64,000 nt of DNA from Larkinella soli (GTDB taxonomy: Bacteria > Bacteroidota > Bacteroidia > Cytophagales > Spirosomataceae): NCBI RefSeq assembly GCF_003703975.1, contig NZ_QTJY01000009.1, forward strand, positions 62,001 to 126,000, written 5' to 3'. The notes beneath the pieces were generated by a model that was given only the letters and a program-made list of their open reading frames with translations, made no database searches and had not been told where the DNA came from. A program made the position numbers and the translations under genes. The stretch's first letter is position 1, and every line of letters begins with the position of its first letter. This document shows positions 43,601 to 51,250 of this stretch, piece after piece.

Positions 43601-43854
43601 TGCTGAAGGGGCTGCTCGGACCCATCGAGGTGAACGGGGTAAAATACCCCGGCCAAGTGCCGATGACCCCCTACGGCGGGCTGCTCAACGATAAGGAAGT
43701 GGCTGCCGTGCTGACCTACATCCGCAATGCCTTCGGCAATCAGGCCCCGGCCGTGACGCCTGAGCAGGTGAAGAAAGTCCGGGCCTCGATCGAAAGCAAA
43801 AAAGACTTCTATTCGCCTGAACAGTTGCTGAAAGAGCATCCGATGGAAAAATAA
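40681..43854 (+). CDS. Secreted SGNH hydrolase - membrane-bound dehydrogenase - cytochrome c fusion (PVC-type heme-binding protein)
   Basis: A 1057-residue exported protein starting MKLFSAGKSGFLSLLVLLGL; a GTG two codons earlier is less likely. Residues about 35-265 form an SGNH/GDSL-like domain (SGSRIVLLGNNLGSRMMNYD; DIIIAFFGYNESFQGKAGLE; TIDGFQLTEGGYRKFGPLLA). Residues about 375-750 are the membrane-bound dehydrogenase propeller (FDNKGRLWVACMPSYPHYKP; VYVSQGTNLKIFVDTNGDDR; FAPDGSLYVIDWHNILIGHM). HEAT-like helical repeats follow to about 890, then a c-type cytochrome with CITCHQPDGKG near residue 937 and a distal Met in PMTPYGGLLND. The family, first seen in Planctomycetes, is thought to oxidise sugars or similar compounds. 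Substrate unknown. Confidence 0.85.
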   Translation: MKLFSAGKSGFLSLLVLLGLVLMTDTAFQTGASNPLKINSGSRIVLLGNNLGSRMMNYDHFETEMHLRYPDARLFIRNMCDGGDTPGFRPHASRFNPWAFPGAEKFQTELATPSESEGHFESPDQWLTRLKTDIIIAFFGYNESFQGKAGLENYKAELDAFIKHTLNQKYNGSAAPQLAIVSPIAFEDLTDRYDLPNGKAENENLAMYAKAMKEVAERNKVLFVDAFTPSKQWYDATPEPLTIDGFQLTEGGYRKFGPLLADQVFGKAPAKAEANRKQVYAAVLEKDWMWHNDFKIPNGVHVYGRRYNPFGPDNYPAEIEKIRQMTANRDTAVWLAVQGKTMDLAAADARTRALPTVKTNYNPEKNGSLNYLYGREALAKLKVPEGYKIELFASEQEFPDLAKPMQMSFDNKGRLWVACMPSYPHYKPGDPKPNDKILILEDTDNDGKADKQTVFADQLHLPLGFEIAPEGVYVSQGTNLKIFVDTNGDDRADRSEILLSGYDDHDTHHNSHAFTADPSGAIYSGEGVFLHTNVETPYGPVRASNGGFYRYSPQLHKLERTAQLAIPNPWGIAFDDWGQPFFAETSSPDFRWMMPGSVLPRYGESTHKSKQLIEEAHRVRPTSGVEFVSSRHFPDEVQGDFLINNTIGFLGTKMHTLKDDGTGYKSNHRMDLIVSEDRNFRPVDMEFAPDGSLYVIDWHNILIGHMQHNARDPLRDHSHGRVYRITYPSRPLVKPAKVAGASVDELLDNLKLPEYRTRYRTRRELRGRKAGEVLPKVSAWVAKLDKNDPRYEHHLLEALWVTWGLNKVDQKLLKQVLKAKDYHARAAAVMVTRYTGHQVPDQADLLMQAVRDDNSRVRLTAIVAASWLGKEKGMPILTAALDKPLDDWMKPAHEAAVAHLNDQPVKKAKEVAQTSNLRGAELELHTLGKEIFAREGYCITCHQPDGKGLPASGFPPLSGVKWVQGNEERLIKIVLKGLLGPIEVNGVKYPGQVPMTPYGGLLNDKEVAAVLTYIRNAFGNQAPAVTPEQVKKVRASIESKKDFYSPEQLLKEHPMEK

Positions 43855-43870
43855 AGCCTACCTTCGATCG

Positions 43871-43902
43871 GCCTTCCGGTGCCGTAAAAAGCACCGGAAG
43901 GC
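43871..43902. terminator. Hairpin after the dehydrogenase-cytochrome gene
   Basis: GCCTTCCGGTGC (43871-43882) pairs perfectly with GCACCGGAAGGC (43891-43902) over a CGTAAAAA loop, 17 bp after the stop. It is not followed by a T-run, so some read-through to the fucosidase gene 22 bp later is possible. Confidence 0.55.
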
Positions 43903-43924
43903 CGTATCTCATGGTTTTTATCGT

Positions 43925-45445
43925 ATGCTCACGCTCAACTCCCGTCTGCTCACCCTCCTTTTCCTGACTCTGGGGCTGTCGGTTCAGGCCCAGAAAAAGC
44001 CGGCCGACGCCAACTTCGTTCTGATTCCTCCGGGTACTTCCGAAGCCGACATTGTCCGAAATGCCGCCACCCTCCGGCCCTCCGCCCGCCAACTGCGCTG
44101 GCAGCAGCTGGAGGTAACCGGCTTTTTTCATTTCGGCGTCAACACCTTCACCGACCGCGAGTGGGGCGACGGCACCGAAGACCCGAAGATTTTCAACCCG
44201 ACGCAGCTCGATGCGCGGCAGTGGGTCCGGGCGGCTAAGGAAGGCGGCATCCGGCAGGTGATCCTGACGGCCAAACACCACGACGGTTTCTGCCTCTGGC
44301 CCAGTAAATACACCGGGCATTCCGTTAAAAACAGCCCCTGGAAGGGCGGAAAGGGCGATGTCGTCCGGGAGGTGGCCGACGCCTGCCGCGAGCAGGGCAT
44401 CGGTTTCGGGGTCTACCTCTCGCCATGGGACCGCAACTCGAAACTCTACGGCACCGATGCCTACAACGACTATTTCGTCAACCAGCTGACCGAACTGCTC
44501 ACTCAATACGGAAAGGTGGACGAGGTCTGGTTCGACGGGGCCAACGGCGAGGGGCCGAACGGCAAAAAGCAGGTCTACGACTTCGACCGCTGGTATGAGC
44601 TGATCCGGAAGCTTCAGCCGGAAGCCACCATTGCCGTGATGGGGCCGGATGTGCGCTGGGTCGGGACGGAAAGCGGCTACGGGCGCGAAACCGAATGGAG
44701 CGTGGTGCCGGCCAACCACATGCAGCCGGAAGGCATCGCTGAACGTTCCCAGAAAGATCTGGCCTTCAAACCGCAGGGCGACATGATGGGCGACGACCTC
44801 GGCAGCCGGGAGAAGATCCGCACCGCCAAAGCCCTGGTCTGGTATCCCGCCGAAACCGATGTTTCCATCCGTCCGGGCTGGTTCTACCATTCGAAGGAAG
44901 ATAACCAGGTCAAAACGCCCGAAAAACTGCTCGACATCTACTTCAGCTCGGTCGGTCGCAACGGGGTGCTGCTGCTGAACGTTCCGCCCGACCGGCGGGG
45001 GCTGATCCACGAAGCCGACGTGGCCGCCCTGAAAGGCTGGAAGCGCCTGATCGACGACACCTTCCGGACCAATCTCGCCAAAGGAGCCTCGGTTCGCCAT
45101 GACAGCGGCCGGGGGGCTGCCGGTCTGCCCGACGGCGGTCCTTCCCACTGGACCACCAACGGCACCGAAACGACCGGCACCATTGAATTGGCCCTCAAAG
45201 GTTCGCAGACTTTCGATGTGCTGGCTTTGCAGGAAGACATCGCGTCCGGGCAGCGGGTGGAGAAGTTCGTATTGGAATATTGGGCAAACGACGCCTGGAA
45301 GAAAGCCGCCGAAGGCACGACCATTGGTTACAAGCGGCTGCTGCGCTTCAACCCGGTCACCACCGACCGCATCCGGCTCCGCATCGAGTCGGCCCGGCTG
45401 AACCCGGTGTTGACGGCACTGGGGATTTATCGGCTGGCGAAATAA
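43925..45445 (+). CDS. GH29 alpha-L-fucosidase
   Basis: A 506-residue secreted enzyme (signal LLTLLFLTLGLSVQAQ). The GH29 barrel shows VTGFFHFGVNTFTDREWGDG, VILTAKHHDGFCLWPSKYTG and GIGFGVYLSPWDRNSKLYGT. The nucleophile is Asp204 in KVDEVWFDGANGE. The region PAETDVSIRPGWFYHSKEDN and VGRNGVLLLNVPPDRRGLIH is typical of the family. The last 130 residues resemble a discoidin (F5/8 C) carbohydrate-binding module (TFDVLALQEDIASGQRVEKF). It removes terminal fucose from glycans. It follows the dehydrogenase-cytochrome gene on the same strand. Confidence 0.92.
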   Translation: MLTLNSRLLTLLFLTLGLSVQAQKKPADANFVLIPPGTSEADIVRNAATLRPSARQLRWQQLEVTGFFHFGVNTFTDREWGDGTEDPKIFNPTQLDARQWVRAAKEGGIRQVILTAKHHDGFCLWPSKYTGHSVKNSPWKGGKGDVVREVADACREQGIGFGVYLSPWDRNSKLYGTDAYNDYFVNQLTELLTQYGKVDEVWFDGANGEGPNGKKQVYDFDRWYELIRKLQPEATIAVMGPDVRWVGTESGYGRETEWSVVPANHMQPEGIAERSQKDLAFKPQGDMMGDDLGSREKIRTAKALVWYPAETDVSIRPGWFYHSKEDNQVKTPEKLLDIYFSSVGRNGVLLLNVPPDRRGLIHEADVAALKGWKRLIDDTFRTNLAKGASVRHDSGRGAAGLPDGGPSHWTTNGTETTGTIELALKGSQTFDVLALQEDIASGQRVEKFVLEYWANDAWKKAAEGTTIGYKRLLRFNPVTTDRIRLRIESARLNPVLTALGIYRLAK

Positions 45446-45460
45446 AAGACCACCCCCCGG

Positions 45461-45541
45461 CCCCCTCCTGTTCCAGGAGGGGGTGGCTTCGCAGGCATAA
45501 AAAGAGGCAGCGCCCTCTCCCCCTCCTTGGTAAGGAGGGGG
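45461..45541. repeat. Two intergenic GC-rich palindromes
   Basis: First copy: CCCCCTCCTG (45461-45470), TTC, CAGGAGGGGG (45474-45483). Second copy: CCCCCTCCTT (45519-45528), GGT, AAGGAGGGGG (45532-45541). They lie 15 bp after the fucosidase stop and belong to the same family as 32964-32991 and 49476-49577. Both are framed by CCACCCCCCGGCC or GGCCGGGGGGT. Confidence 0.8.
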
Positions 45542-45599
45542 CCGGGGGGTAGTCGGCGCCCCTTGTAGCTCGGTATGATAAGTTAACCTGAAGCGCTTT

Positions 45600-45624
45600 T
45601 GTCATCCCGACGCAGGAGGGATCT
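45600..45624. repeat. Possible second intergenic repeat type
   Basis: The segment TGTCATCCCGACGCAGGAGG followed by GATCT looks like an intergenic repeat seen in other Cytophagales genomes as I recall them; only one copy was noticed here, so it is a recognition call and not shown by the window itself. Confidence 0.3.
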
Positions 45625-45660
45625 CCGGGCTCGGGCGGCTTTTACCCCATAACCGCACCG

Positions 45661-45849
45661 GCGGACCCTGAAGGGGGCTTAGCGCTGCTTGATTAACACG
45701 GCGGGGCGACGGTCGACACCGCGCTCATCCGCGTGGGCAAGGGCTAACCGAAGTCCTACCGGCTGAACTGGGCCTACGAAGCGGAGGTCACCGTGGAGAT
45801 CGAGCCGGAACGTTATGCCTGGCTGGTCGTTTCGGGGCCGAACGGATAG
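45661..45849 (+). pseudogene. Decayed 3' end of an unidentified protein-coding gene
   Basis: One frame keeps coding character but has internal stops: LALLD, stop, HGGATVDTALIRVGKG, stop (TAA at 45745), PKSYRLNWAYEAEVTVEIEP and ERYAWLVVSGPNG before TAG at 45847. The alternating hydrophobic pattern suggests a beta-rich C-terminal domain. No start or N-terminal part was found upstream, where the palindromes lie. I do not recognise the family. The rest of 45446-45852 holds only the repeats listed. Confidence 0.55.
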
Positions 45850-45852
45850 CCG

Positions 45853-46368
45853 CTACCGATGATGATGCTGCAGGGTGGAGTAGGCAACGCCGAAATGAGT
45901 GGGCAGCCCGATGGCCGGGCAACTGCTCAGGACGGCGATCCGGATGAGGGCCATGTGGTGAATGGCGTGTTCGATGTTGTGGTGCAGCTCGCGGGCGAAC
46001 GAGGAAGGAATCCGGACCGTCTCCGCCCCGCTGACCGACAGGTCGGCTTCCAGTTGCAGCGGCTGGTTCAGGTCCAGGCGCTGAACGGCCCGGTCGATGG
46101 CCCCGATGCGACGCAGGACTTCGTCGGGATCGACTTCCAGCCGAAGGTCGCGCACCCGGCGGTCGTAGTTCAGGCAGCCCGTCTGCGTACTTCCCAACAA
46201 TAATTCATAAAATTCAAGAATGTGACGAACGTGCTTGCCGATGGTGTTTCCGGACAGAACCGCCAGCGGGCGGGCATATTCCGCGCCGGTCAACTGACCG
46301 ACAACGGCGGCCAGCTGCGTGAGAATATCGGAACTGGCAAATTTCAGGGATTGGGCGGAACAGGACAT
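45853..46368 (-). CDS. DinB family protein
   Basis: A 171-residue four-helix-bundle protein starting MSCSAQSLKFASSDILTQLA. The DinB-like metal-site histidines are in GNTIGKHVRHILEFYELLLG and ARELHHNIEHAIHHMALIRI, the latter being the HxxxH-type block of the family. Members include putative metal-dependent hydrolases and thiol transferases, and their function in Bacteroidota is mostly unknown. It is divergent from the M14 peptidase gene; the 267-bp gap is AT-rich. Confidence 0.85.
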   Translation of the reverse strand: MSCSAQSLKFASSDILTQLAAVVGQLTGAEYARPLAVLSGNTIGKHVRHILEFYELLLGSTQTGCLNYDRRVRDLRLEVDPDEVLRRIGAIDRAVQRLDLNQPLQLEADLSVSGAETVRIPSSFARELHHNIEHAIHHMALIRIAVLSSCPAIGLPTHFGVAYSTLQHHHR

Positions 46369-46635
46369 AAACGCTACAACCATTGCTCAGGAAGAGAACG
46401 TAATTTATCGAATTTGCCATACATTTCCATGGGCCGGACCGGTCATTTCATACTTAAAAAGTGAGCGTTCCGGAAGGTTTTTCTTTTTACTCCTCTCAAT
46501 AAATAATAGTACTTTTTTCGTAATTCTTAAAATTTTGTTTTATACGTTTCCCAAAGTAAAAAATAAAATAAGTTATTTGGAGAAAAACACCGCCGGCCAT
46601 ATTCCGGACCTGTTGACCCAAACTTCATCCTGTTT

Positions 46636-49440
46636 ATGACATCTAAATTTTACCGTTTGCTGACCGCCCTGCTGGTGCTGGGCATCGCCGTGGCCCGCGC
46701 CCAGACGCTGCCTTCCCCGAAGGAGCATTTCGGCTTCAACATCGGCGACGACTACCAGCTGGCCACTTACACCCAGACCGAAGCGTACTTTAAAAAACTG
46801 GCGGCTTCCGACCGCGTGAAGCTTGTCGACATCGGCCTGACCGAAGAGGGACGGCATCAGTACATGCTCATCGTGTCGTCGCCGGAGAACCTGAAAAAGC
46901 TGGACCGTTACAAGGAGATTTCGCAGCGGCTGGCCCGGGCCGAAGACCTGACCGACGAGCAGGCCCGGGCGCTGGCGGCCGAGGGCAAAGCCGTGGTCTG
47001 GATCGACGGCGGGCTGCACTCGACCGAAACCGTCGGCACCATGCAGCTCATCGAAACCGCCTGGCAGCTCACCAGCCGCAAGGACCCCGAGACGATGCGC
47101 ATCCTCGACCAGGTGGTCGTGCTGCTGACCCACGCCAACCCCGACGGGCAGGAACTGGTTGCCAACTGGTACATGCGCGAAACCAAACCCGAGAAACGCT
47201 CGCAGGAGAACCTGCCGCGGCTGTATCAGAAATACGTCGGCCATGACAACAACCGGGATTTCTTCATCATGAACATGAAGGAGTCGCAGAACATCGGCCG
47301 GCAGCTGTTCATCGAATGGATTCCGCAGATCATGTATAACCACCACCAGCGCGGCCCGGCCGGGTCGGTGCTGGCCGGACCGCCCTACCGCGACCCGTTC
47401 AACTACGTCTTCGACCCGCTGATGGTGACGGGCATCGACGCTCTCGGGGCCGCCATGGTCAACCGCCTGAACGCCGAGAACAAACCCGGTTTCACGCGGC
47501 TTAACGGCTCCAGCTTCTCCACCTGGTACAACGGCGGTCTGCGCACGACGACCCACTTTCACAACATGATCGGCCTGCTGACGGAGATCATCGGCAACCC
47601 GACGCCCGAAACCGTGCCGCTGGTGCCGCAGCGCCTGATTCCCAACGGCGCGACGCCCTTCCCGGTGACGCCCCAGAAGTGGCACTTCAAGCAGTCCATC
47701 GATTATTCGCTTTCGCTCAACTACGCCACGCTCGACTATGCCGCGCGGCACCGCGACCAACTGCTGTTCAACATCTACCGCATGGGCAAAAACTCCATCG
47801 AACGCGGCAGCGCCGACTACTGGACGCTCTCGCCGAAGCGCGTCGATGCGATCAATCAGGCGTATCAGGCCGACCTGAGAAAGAACAGTCCGTCCGGAAA
47901 CGCCGGCGGCACGGCCGCTGCCGATCCCCTGGGCTGGTCGTCGCGCGGGAACGGGATTCCGGCCAAATATTACGATTCGGTGCTGCGGGCGCCGGCCCTC
48001 CGCGACCCGCGCGGGTTCATCATCCCGTCCGACCAGCCGGACTTCCCGACGGCCGTCAAATTCCTCAACGCGCTGATCAAAACCGGGATTCAGGTTCAGG
48101 AAGCCACGGCGGAGTTCACGGTGGGCGGAAAGAACTACCCGGCCGGGTCGTACGTCGTGAAAACCAATCAGGCCTTCCGCCCGCACGTGCTGGATATGTT
48201 CGAGCCGCAGGACCACCCCAACGACTTCCAGTATCCGGGCGGCCCGCCGATCCGGCCCTACGATGCCGCCGGCTGGACGCTGGCCTACCAGATGGGCGTG
48301 CAGTTCGACCGCGTTCTCGACGCCTTCGACGGCCCGTTCAAAAAGCTGCCCTACGGCGAACTGCTGAATCCGCAGGGGCGCGTCGGGTCCTCGTCCGGCG
48401 GGTATGTGCTGAGTGCGAAGGTCAACAACTCGTTCCTCGTCGTCAACGACCTGCTGAAAGCCGGGGCGGAGGTCTATCGCCTGCCGGCCGGTCTGCCGGG
48501 GAATACTTCCGTGGAGTCGGGCGCCTTTTTCGTGCCTTCCTCGTCGCGGGCGAAAACCGTTCTGGACAAAGCCGCCAGAGAACTGGGCATCGTGGCCGAA
48601 GGGGTCGCCCGGCGTCCGGCCGGGAATCTGGTGAAGGTGGCTCCCCAGCGGATCGCGCTCTGGGATACCTATGGGGGTTCGATGCCGTCGGGCTGGGTGC
48701 GCTGGCTGATGGAGCAATACCACTTTCCGATGCAGGTCATTTATGCGCAGGACATCGATGCGGGCGATCTGCGGAAGAAGTTCGACGTGATCGTGTTCGT
48801 GACGCGGGCCATCCCGGCCGTCGGACCGAACGCGGGCCGTGACAACGAATACGGCTTTGCAAGCCGCGAACCCAAGGCCGAGGAACTCCCGGCCGAATAC
48901 CGCCCCTGGCTCGGAAAAATCACCGCCGAAAAATCCGTTCCGCAGCTGAAAGCCTTTCTGGAAGCGGGCGGCACCGTGGTGACCATCGGCACGAGCACCA
49001 ACCTGGCTTACCACCTGAACCTGCCGGTGAAGAACGCCCTGACCGAAATGACCACCGGCGGGCAGGAGCGGCCGCTGCCGGCGGAGAAATACTATATTCC
49101 GGGAAGCGTCCTGCGGGTGTCGCTCGATTCGACCCAGCAGGCCACCTGGGGCATGGCTTCGCAGAGCGACGTCTATTTCGACGCCAGCCCGGTGTTCAAA
49201 CTGGCTCCGGATGCGGTGGCGAAAGGCGCGGTGAAACCGCTCGCGTGGTTCTCGACCGCCAAACCCCTCCGCAGCGGCTGGGCCTGGGGGCAGGCTTACC
49301 TGCAGGATGGGGTGGCGGCCTTCATGGCCCCGGTCGGCGCCGGAAAGCTCTACGCCTTCGGGCCGGAGATTACCTTCCGGGCGCAGGCGCAGGGCACGTT
49401 CAAGCTGTTGTTCAATCAGTTGTACGGGGGCGGGAAGTAG
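46636..49440 (+). CDS. M14 family zinc carboxypeptidase, secreted
   Basis: A 934-residue exported protein (signal FYRLLTALLVLGIAVARAQ). The M14 catalytic domain covers residues about 35-350: zinc ligands His128 and Glu131 in WIDGGLHSTETVG, and His236 in IMYNHHQRGPAGS; Glu317 in GLLTEIIGNP is the probable catalytic glutamate. LTHANPDGQELVANWY is also typical. The remaining 580 residues are a beta-rich region plus a glutamine-amidotransferase-like fold (RIALWDTYGGSMPSGWVRWL; DVIVFVTRAIPAVG; LEAGGTVVTIGTSTNLAYHL), common in large Bacteroidota M14 proteins. It cleaves C-terminal residues of peptides. A terminator follows its stop. Confidence 0.9.
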   Translation: MTSKFYRLLTALLVLGIAVARAQTLPSPKEHFGFNIGDDYQLATYTQTEAYFKKLAASDRVKLVDIGLTEEGRHQYMLIVSSPENLKKLDRYKEISQRLARAEDLTDEQARALAAEGKAVVWIDGGLHSTETVGTMQLIETAWQLTSRKDPETMRILDQVVVLLTHANPDGQELVANWYMRETKPEKRSQENLPRLYQKYVGHDNNRDFFIMNMKESQNIGRQLFIEWIPQIMYNHHQRGPAGSVLAGPPYRDPFNYVFDPLMVTGIDALGAAMVNRLNAENKPGFTRLNGSSFSTWYNGGLRTTTHFHNMIGLLTEIIGNPTPETVPLVPQRLIPNGATPFPVTPQKWHFKQSIDYSLSLNYATLDYAARHRDQLLFNIYRMGKNSIERGSADYWTLSPKRVDAINQAYQADLRKNSPSGNAGGTAAADPLGWSSRGNGIPAKYYDSVLRAPALRDPRGFIIPSDQPDFPTAVKFLNALIKTGIQVQEATAEFTVGGKNYPAGSYVVKTNQAFRPHVLDMFEPQDHPNDFQYPGGPPIRPYDAAGWTLAYQMGVQFDRVLDAFDGPFKKLPYGELLNPQGRVGSSSGGYVLSAKVNNSFLVVNDLLKAGAEVYRLPAGLPGNTSVESGAFFVPSSSRAKTVLDKAARELGIVAEGVARRPAGNLVKVAPQRIALWDTYGGSMPSGWVRWLMEQYHFPMQVIYAQDIDAGDLRKKFDVIVFVTRAIPAVGPNAGRDNEYGFASREPKAEELPAEYRPWLGKITAEKSVPQLKAFLEAGGTVVTIGTSTNLAYHLNLPVKNALTEMTTGGQERPLPAEKYYIPGSVLRVSLDSTQQATWGMASQSDVYFDASPVFKLAPDAVAKGAVKPLAWFSTAKPLRSGWAWGQAYLQDGVAAFMAPVGAGKLYAFGPEITFRAQAQGTFKLLFNQLYGGGK

Positions 49441-49475
49441 GACCACCCCCGATCCGAAGCGAAAAACCACCCCAA

Positions 49476-49504
49476 CCCCTCCTTACCAAGGAGGGGCTTT
49501 TTTT
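49476..49504 (+). terminator. Palindrome acting as terminator of the M14 gene
   Basis: CCCCTCCTT (49476-49484), ACC, AAGGAGGGG (49488-49496), then C and seven T residues. It lies 36 bp past the M14 stop and has the full form of a rho-independent terminator on the + strand. It is a member of the palindromic repeat family. Confidence 0.8.
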
Positions 49505-49545
49505 GTTATCACTCGTCCGTCAGGTGACAAGACCCGTTCGGATGC

Positions 49546-49577
49546 AAAAAAATACCCCCTCCTTATCAAGGAGGGGG
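49546..49577 (-). terminator. Palindrome acting as terminator of the SusD gene
   Basis: CCCCCTCCTT (49555-49564), ATC, AAGGAGGGGG (49568-49577), preceded on the + strand by AAAAAAATA, which reads as a T-run after the stem on the minus strand. It lies 15 bp past the SusD stop at 49592. Together with 49476-49504 it ends two converging genes. Confidence 0.8.
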
Positions 49578-49591
49578 CCGGGGGGGGTGGT

Positions 49592-51214
49592 TTACCAGCC
49601 CGGATTCTGCTTCAGGGCCGGATTCAGGGCCAGTTCGTTGATCGGCAGGGGCCAGAGGTAATCCCGGGCCGGGTCGAACTTGCGGAAGCTGGCGGGCTGC
49701 ACCAGAATGAAGTTGTCGGGCGTCAGGTTGACGGCCACCGTCGTGCCGAATTCATCCCTGAAGAAGAAATTCCCCAGCACCGGCTTGGGCAGTTCGGTTT
49801 CGGCAATCTTCCACCGGACGATGTCCCAGTAGCGGAAGCCTTCCTGCGCCAGTTCCACCCGGCGTTCGCGCCGGATTTCCTCCTGCATGTTCAGGCCGTT
49901 GGCCGTCACAAAGGCGTTGCTCAGTTTGGCCACCCCGCCCCGCTGCCGCAGCCGATTGAGGGTCAGGTCGAGGTCGGCGTCGGTGATGCTGCCGGTGAGT
50001 TCATACTGCGCTTCCGCGTAGGTGAGCAACACCTCGGCATACCGCAGAAGGGGCCGGTCGATGAGTGACGCCTGCGTGTTCCAGTCGTCGATGTTGGCGA
50101 ATTTGCGGAACATGAAGCCGGTTTTGTTGAAGACCAGCGGAGCAATGTCGAAGATCGGCTTCGTGGTCATCATCGGGTCGCCCCGTTTCATGAAGGTGTC
50201 GCTCATGCGGGTGTCGCGGTCTTTGAAGACCTCGGTCGACGTGGCCGGTTTTTTATACAGGGGCGACTTCGTAATAGGCAGCCCGTCTTTCATCAGGTAC
50301 GAATCGGCCAGGCTCTTGGTCGGGTTCATGTTGCCGTTTTCCAGCGTTCCCCGGTAGTAGGCGTGGGTCAGGACGCGTTCGGTGGTCGAGACGCCGTATT
50401 GCTTCACGATGATGTTCTCCCGGTTCTGACGACCTTCCCCCGCATACTGGAACAGGTCGAAATAGCTGCCGTACAGGTCGTGCTGCTTGCTGTCGATGAC
50501 GGCTTTGGCCGCGGCCACGGCCAGCGTCAGGTGCTTGTTCGGGTCGCCGTACTTGTGAAACTTGGCCCGCGTCCCTTCGAACAGCGCCACCCGGGCCTTG
50601 AAGGCCAGCGCGCCCGTGTTCGAAATGCGTCCGTAGTCGGCATTGCCGAGGGCGGTCGGCGTCGGCAGCTTCTGGGCGGCAAAGTCGAGATCCTGGTAAA
50701 TCTGGTCGACGATCTGGTCGCGGGTGGCGGCCGGGGCCGTCAGTTCGGGTGCGTTTTCGTCGAGCGTTTTCAGGATCAGCGGCACGCTGCCGTAGCGCTG
50801 CACCAGCGTGAAATACCCCCAGGCGCGGAAGAAGCGGGCTTCGGCCAGGTAGCGGTCGACCACGGTCGCCCCGGCCACCGGAATGGCCCGCGGTCCTTTT
50901 TCCAGAATGTTGTTGGCCGTCCGGATCAGGTTGTACGGGGTGTTGTAGTCGTTGGTCGCCGTGGCCGGGGCCAGCCGCGAGCCGTCGCTGATGTTGTTGG
51001 CCGCCAGCCCGTAGGCGTCATCCGACCAGTTGTCGTCCGAGTTAAAGGCCGGCAGGAACGTGTACAGGTAATTCGACGCGGTTTTAAGGTCGGACTCGGA
51101 GTTCCAGAACGTGGCGTCGCTGATGCTCGTCTCGGGCAGACGGTCGACCTCGCAGGCCGAGGTACCGGCCAGCAGGGCGAATGCCAGAAATGTATGTTTG
51201 ATGGTAAGTTTCAT
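49592..51214 (-). CDS. SusD/RagB family nutrient-binding lipoprotein
   Basis: A 540-residue outer-membrane lipoprotein (signal LAFALLAGTSAC, Cys21). N-terminal SusD-like region: PETSISDATFWNSESDLKTA and SNYLYTFLPAFNSDDNWSDD. C-terminal RagB region: RPLLRYAEVLLTYAEAQYEL, LNRLRQRGGVAKLSNAF and RRERRVELAQEGFRYWDIVR, with the end FDPARDYLWPLPINELALNP. It starts 36 bp after the SusC stop. It is only distantly similar to the SusD at 32996, so the two bind different ligands. Confidence 0.95.
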   Translation of the reverse strand: MKLTIKHTFLAFALLAGTSACEVDRLPETSISDATFWNSESDLKTASNYLYTFLPAFNSDDNWSDDAYGLAANNISDGSRLAPATATNDYNTPYNLIRTANNILEKGPRAIPVAGATVVDRYLAEARFFRAWGYFTLVQRYGSVPLILKTLDENAPELTAPAATRDQIVDQIYQDLDFAAQKLPTPTALGNADYGRISNTGALAFKARVALFEGTRAKFHKYGDPNKHLTLAVAAAKAVIDSKQHDLYGSYFDLFQYAGEGRQNRENIIVKQYGVSTTERVLTHAYYRGTLENGNMNPTKSLADSYLMKDGLPITKSPLYKKPATSTEVFKDRDTRMSDTFMKRGDPMMTTKPIFDIAPLVFNKTGFMFRKFANIDDWNTQASLIDRPLLRYAEVLLTYAEAQYELTGSITDADLDLTLNRLRQRGGVAKLSNAFVTANGLNMQEEIRRERRVELAQEGFRYWDIVRWKIAETELPKPVLGNFFFRDEFGTTVAVNLTPDNFILVQPASFRKFDPARDYLWPLPINELALNPALKQNPGW

Positions 51215-51250
51215 AAGTCTTTTTTCGGGTAATAAATCGGGTCAGGACGG

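Noticed and set aside
45446-45600. Possible CRISPR-like array from repeated GC-rich segments
   Set aside because: Only two palindromic copies with unequal spacing and no spacers of constant length; they fit the terminator-like repeat family.
46573-49470. 965-codon minus-strand frame opposite the M14 peptidase
   Set aside because: Shadow frame; the + strand carries signal peptide and zinc ligands.
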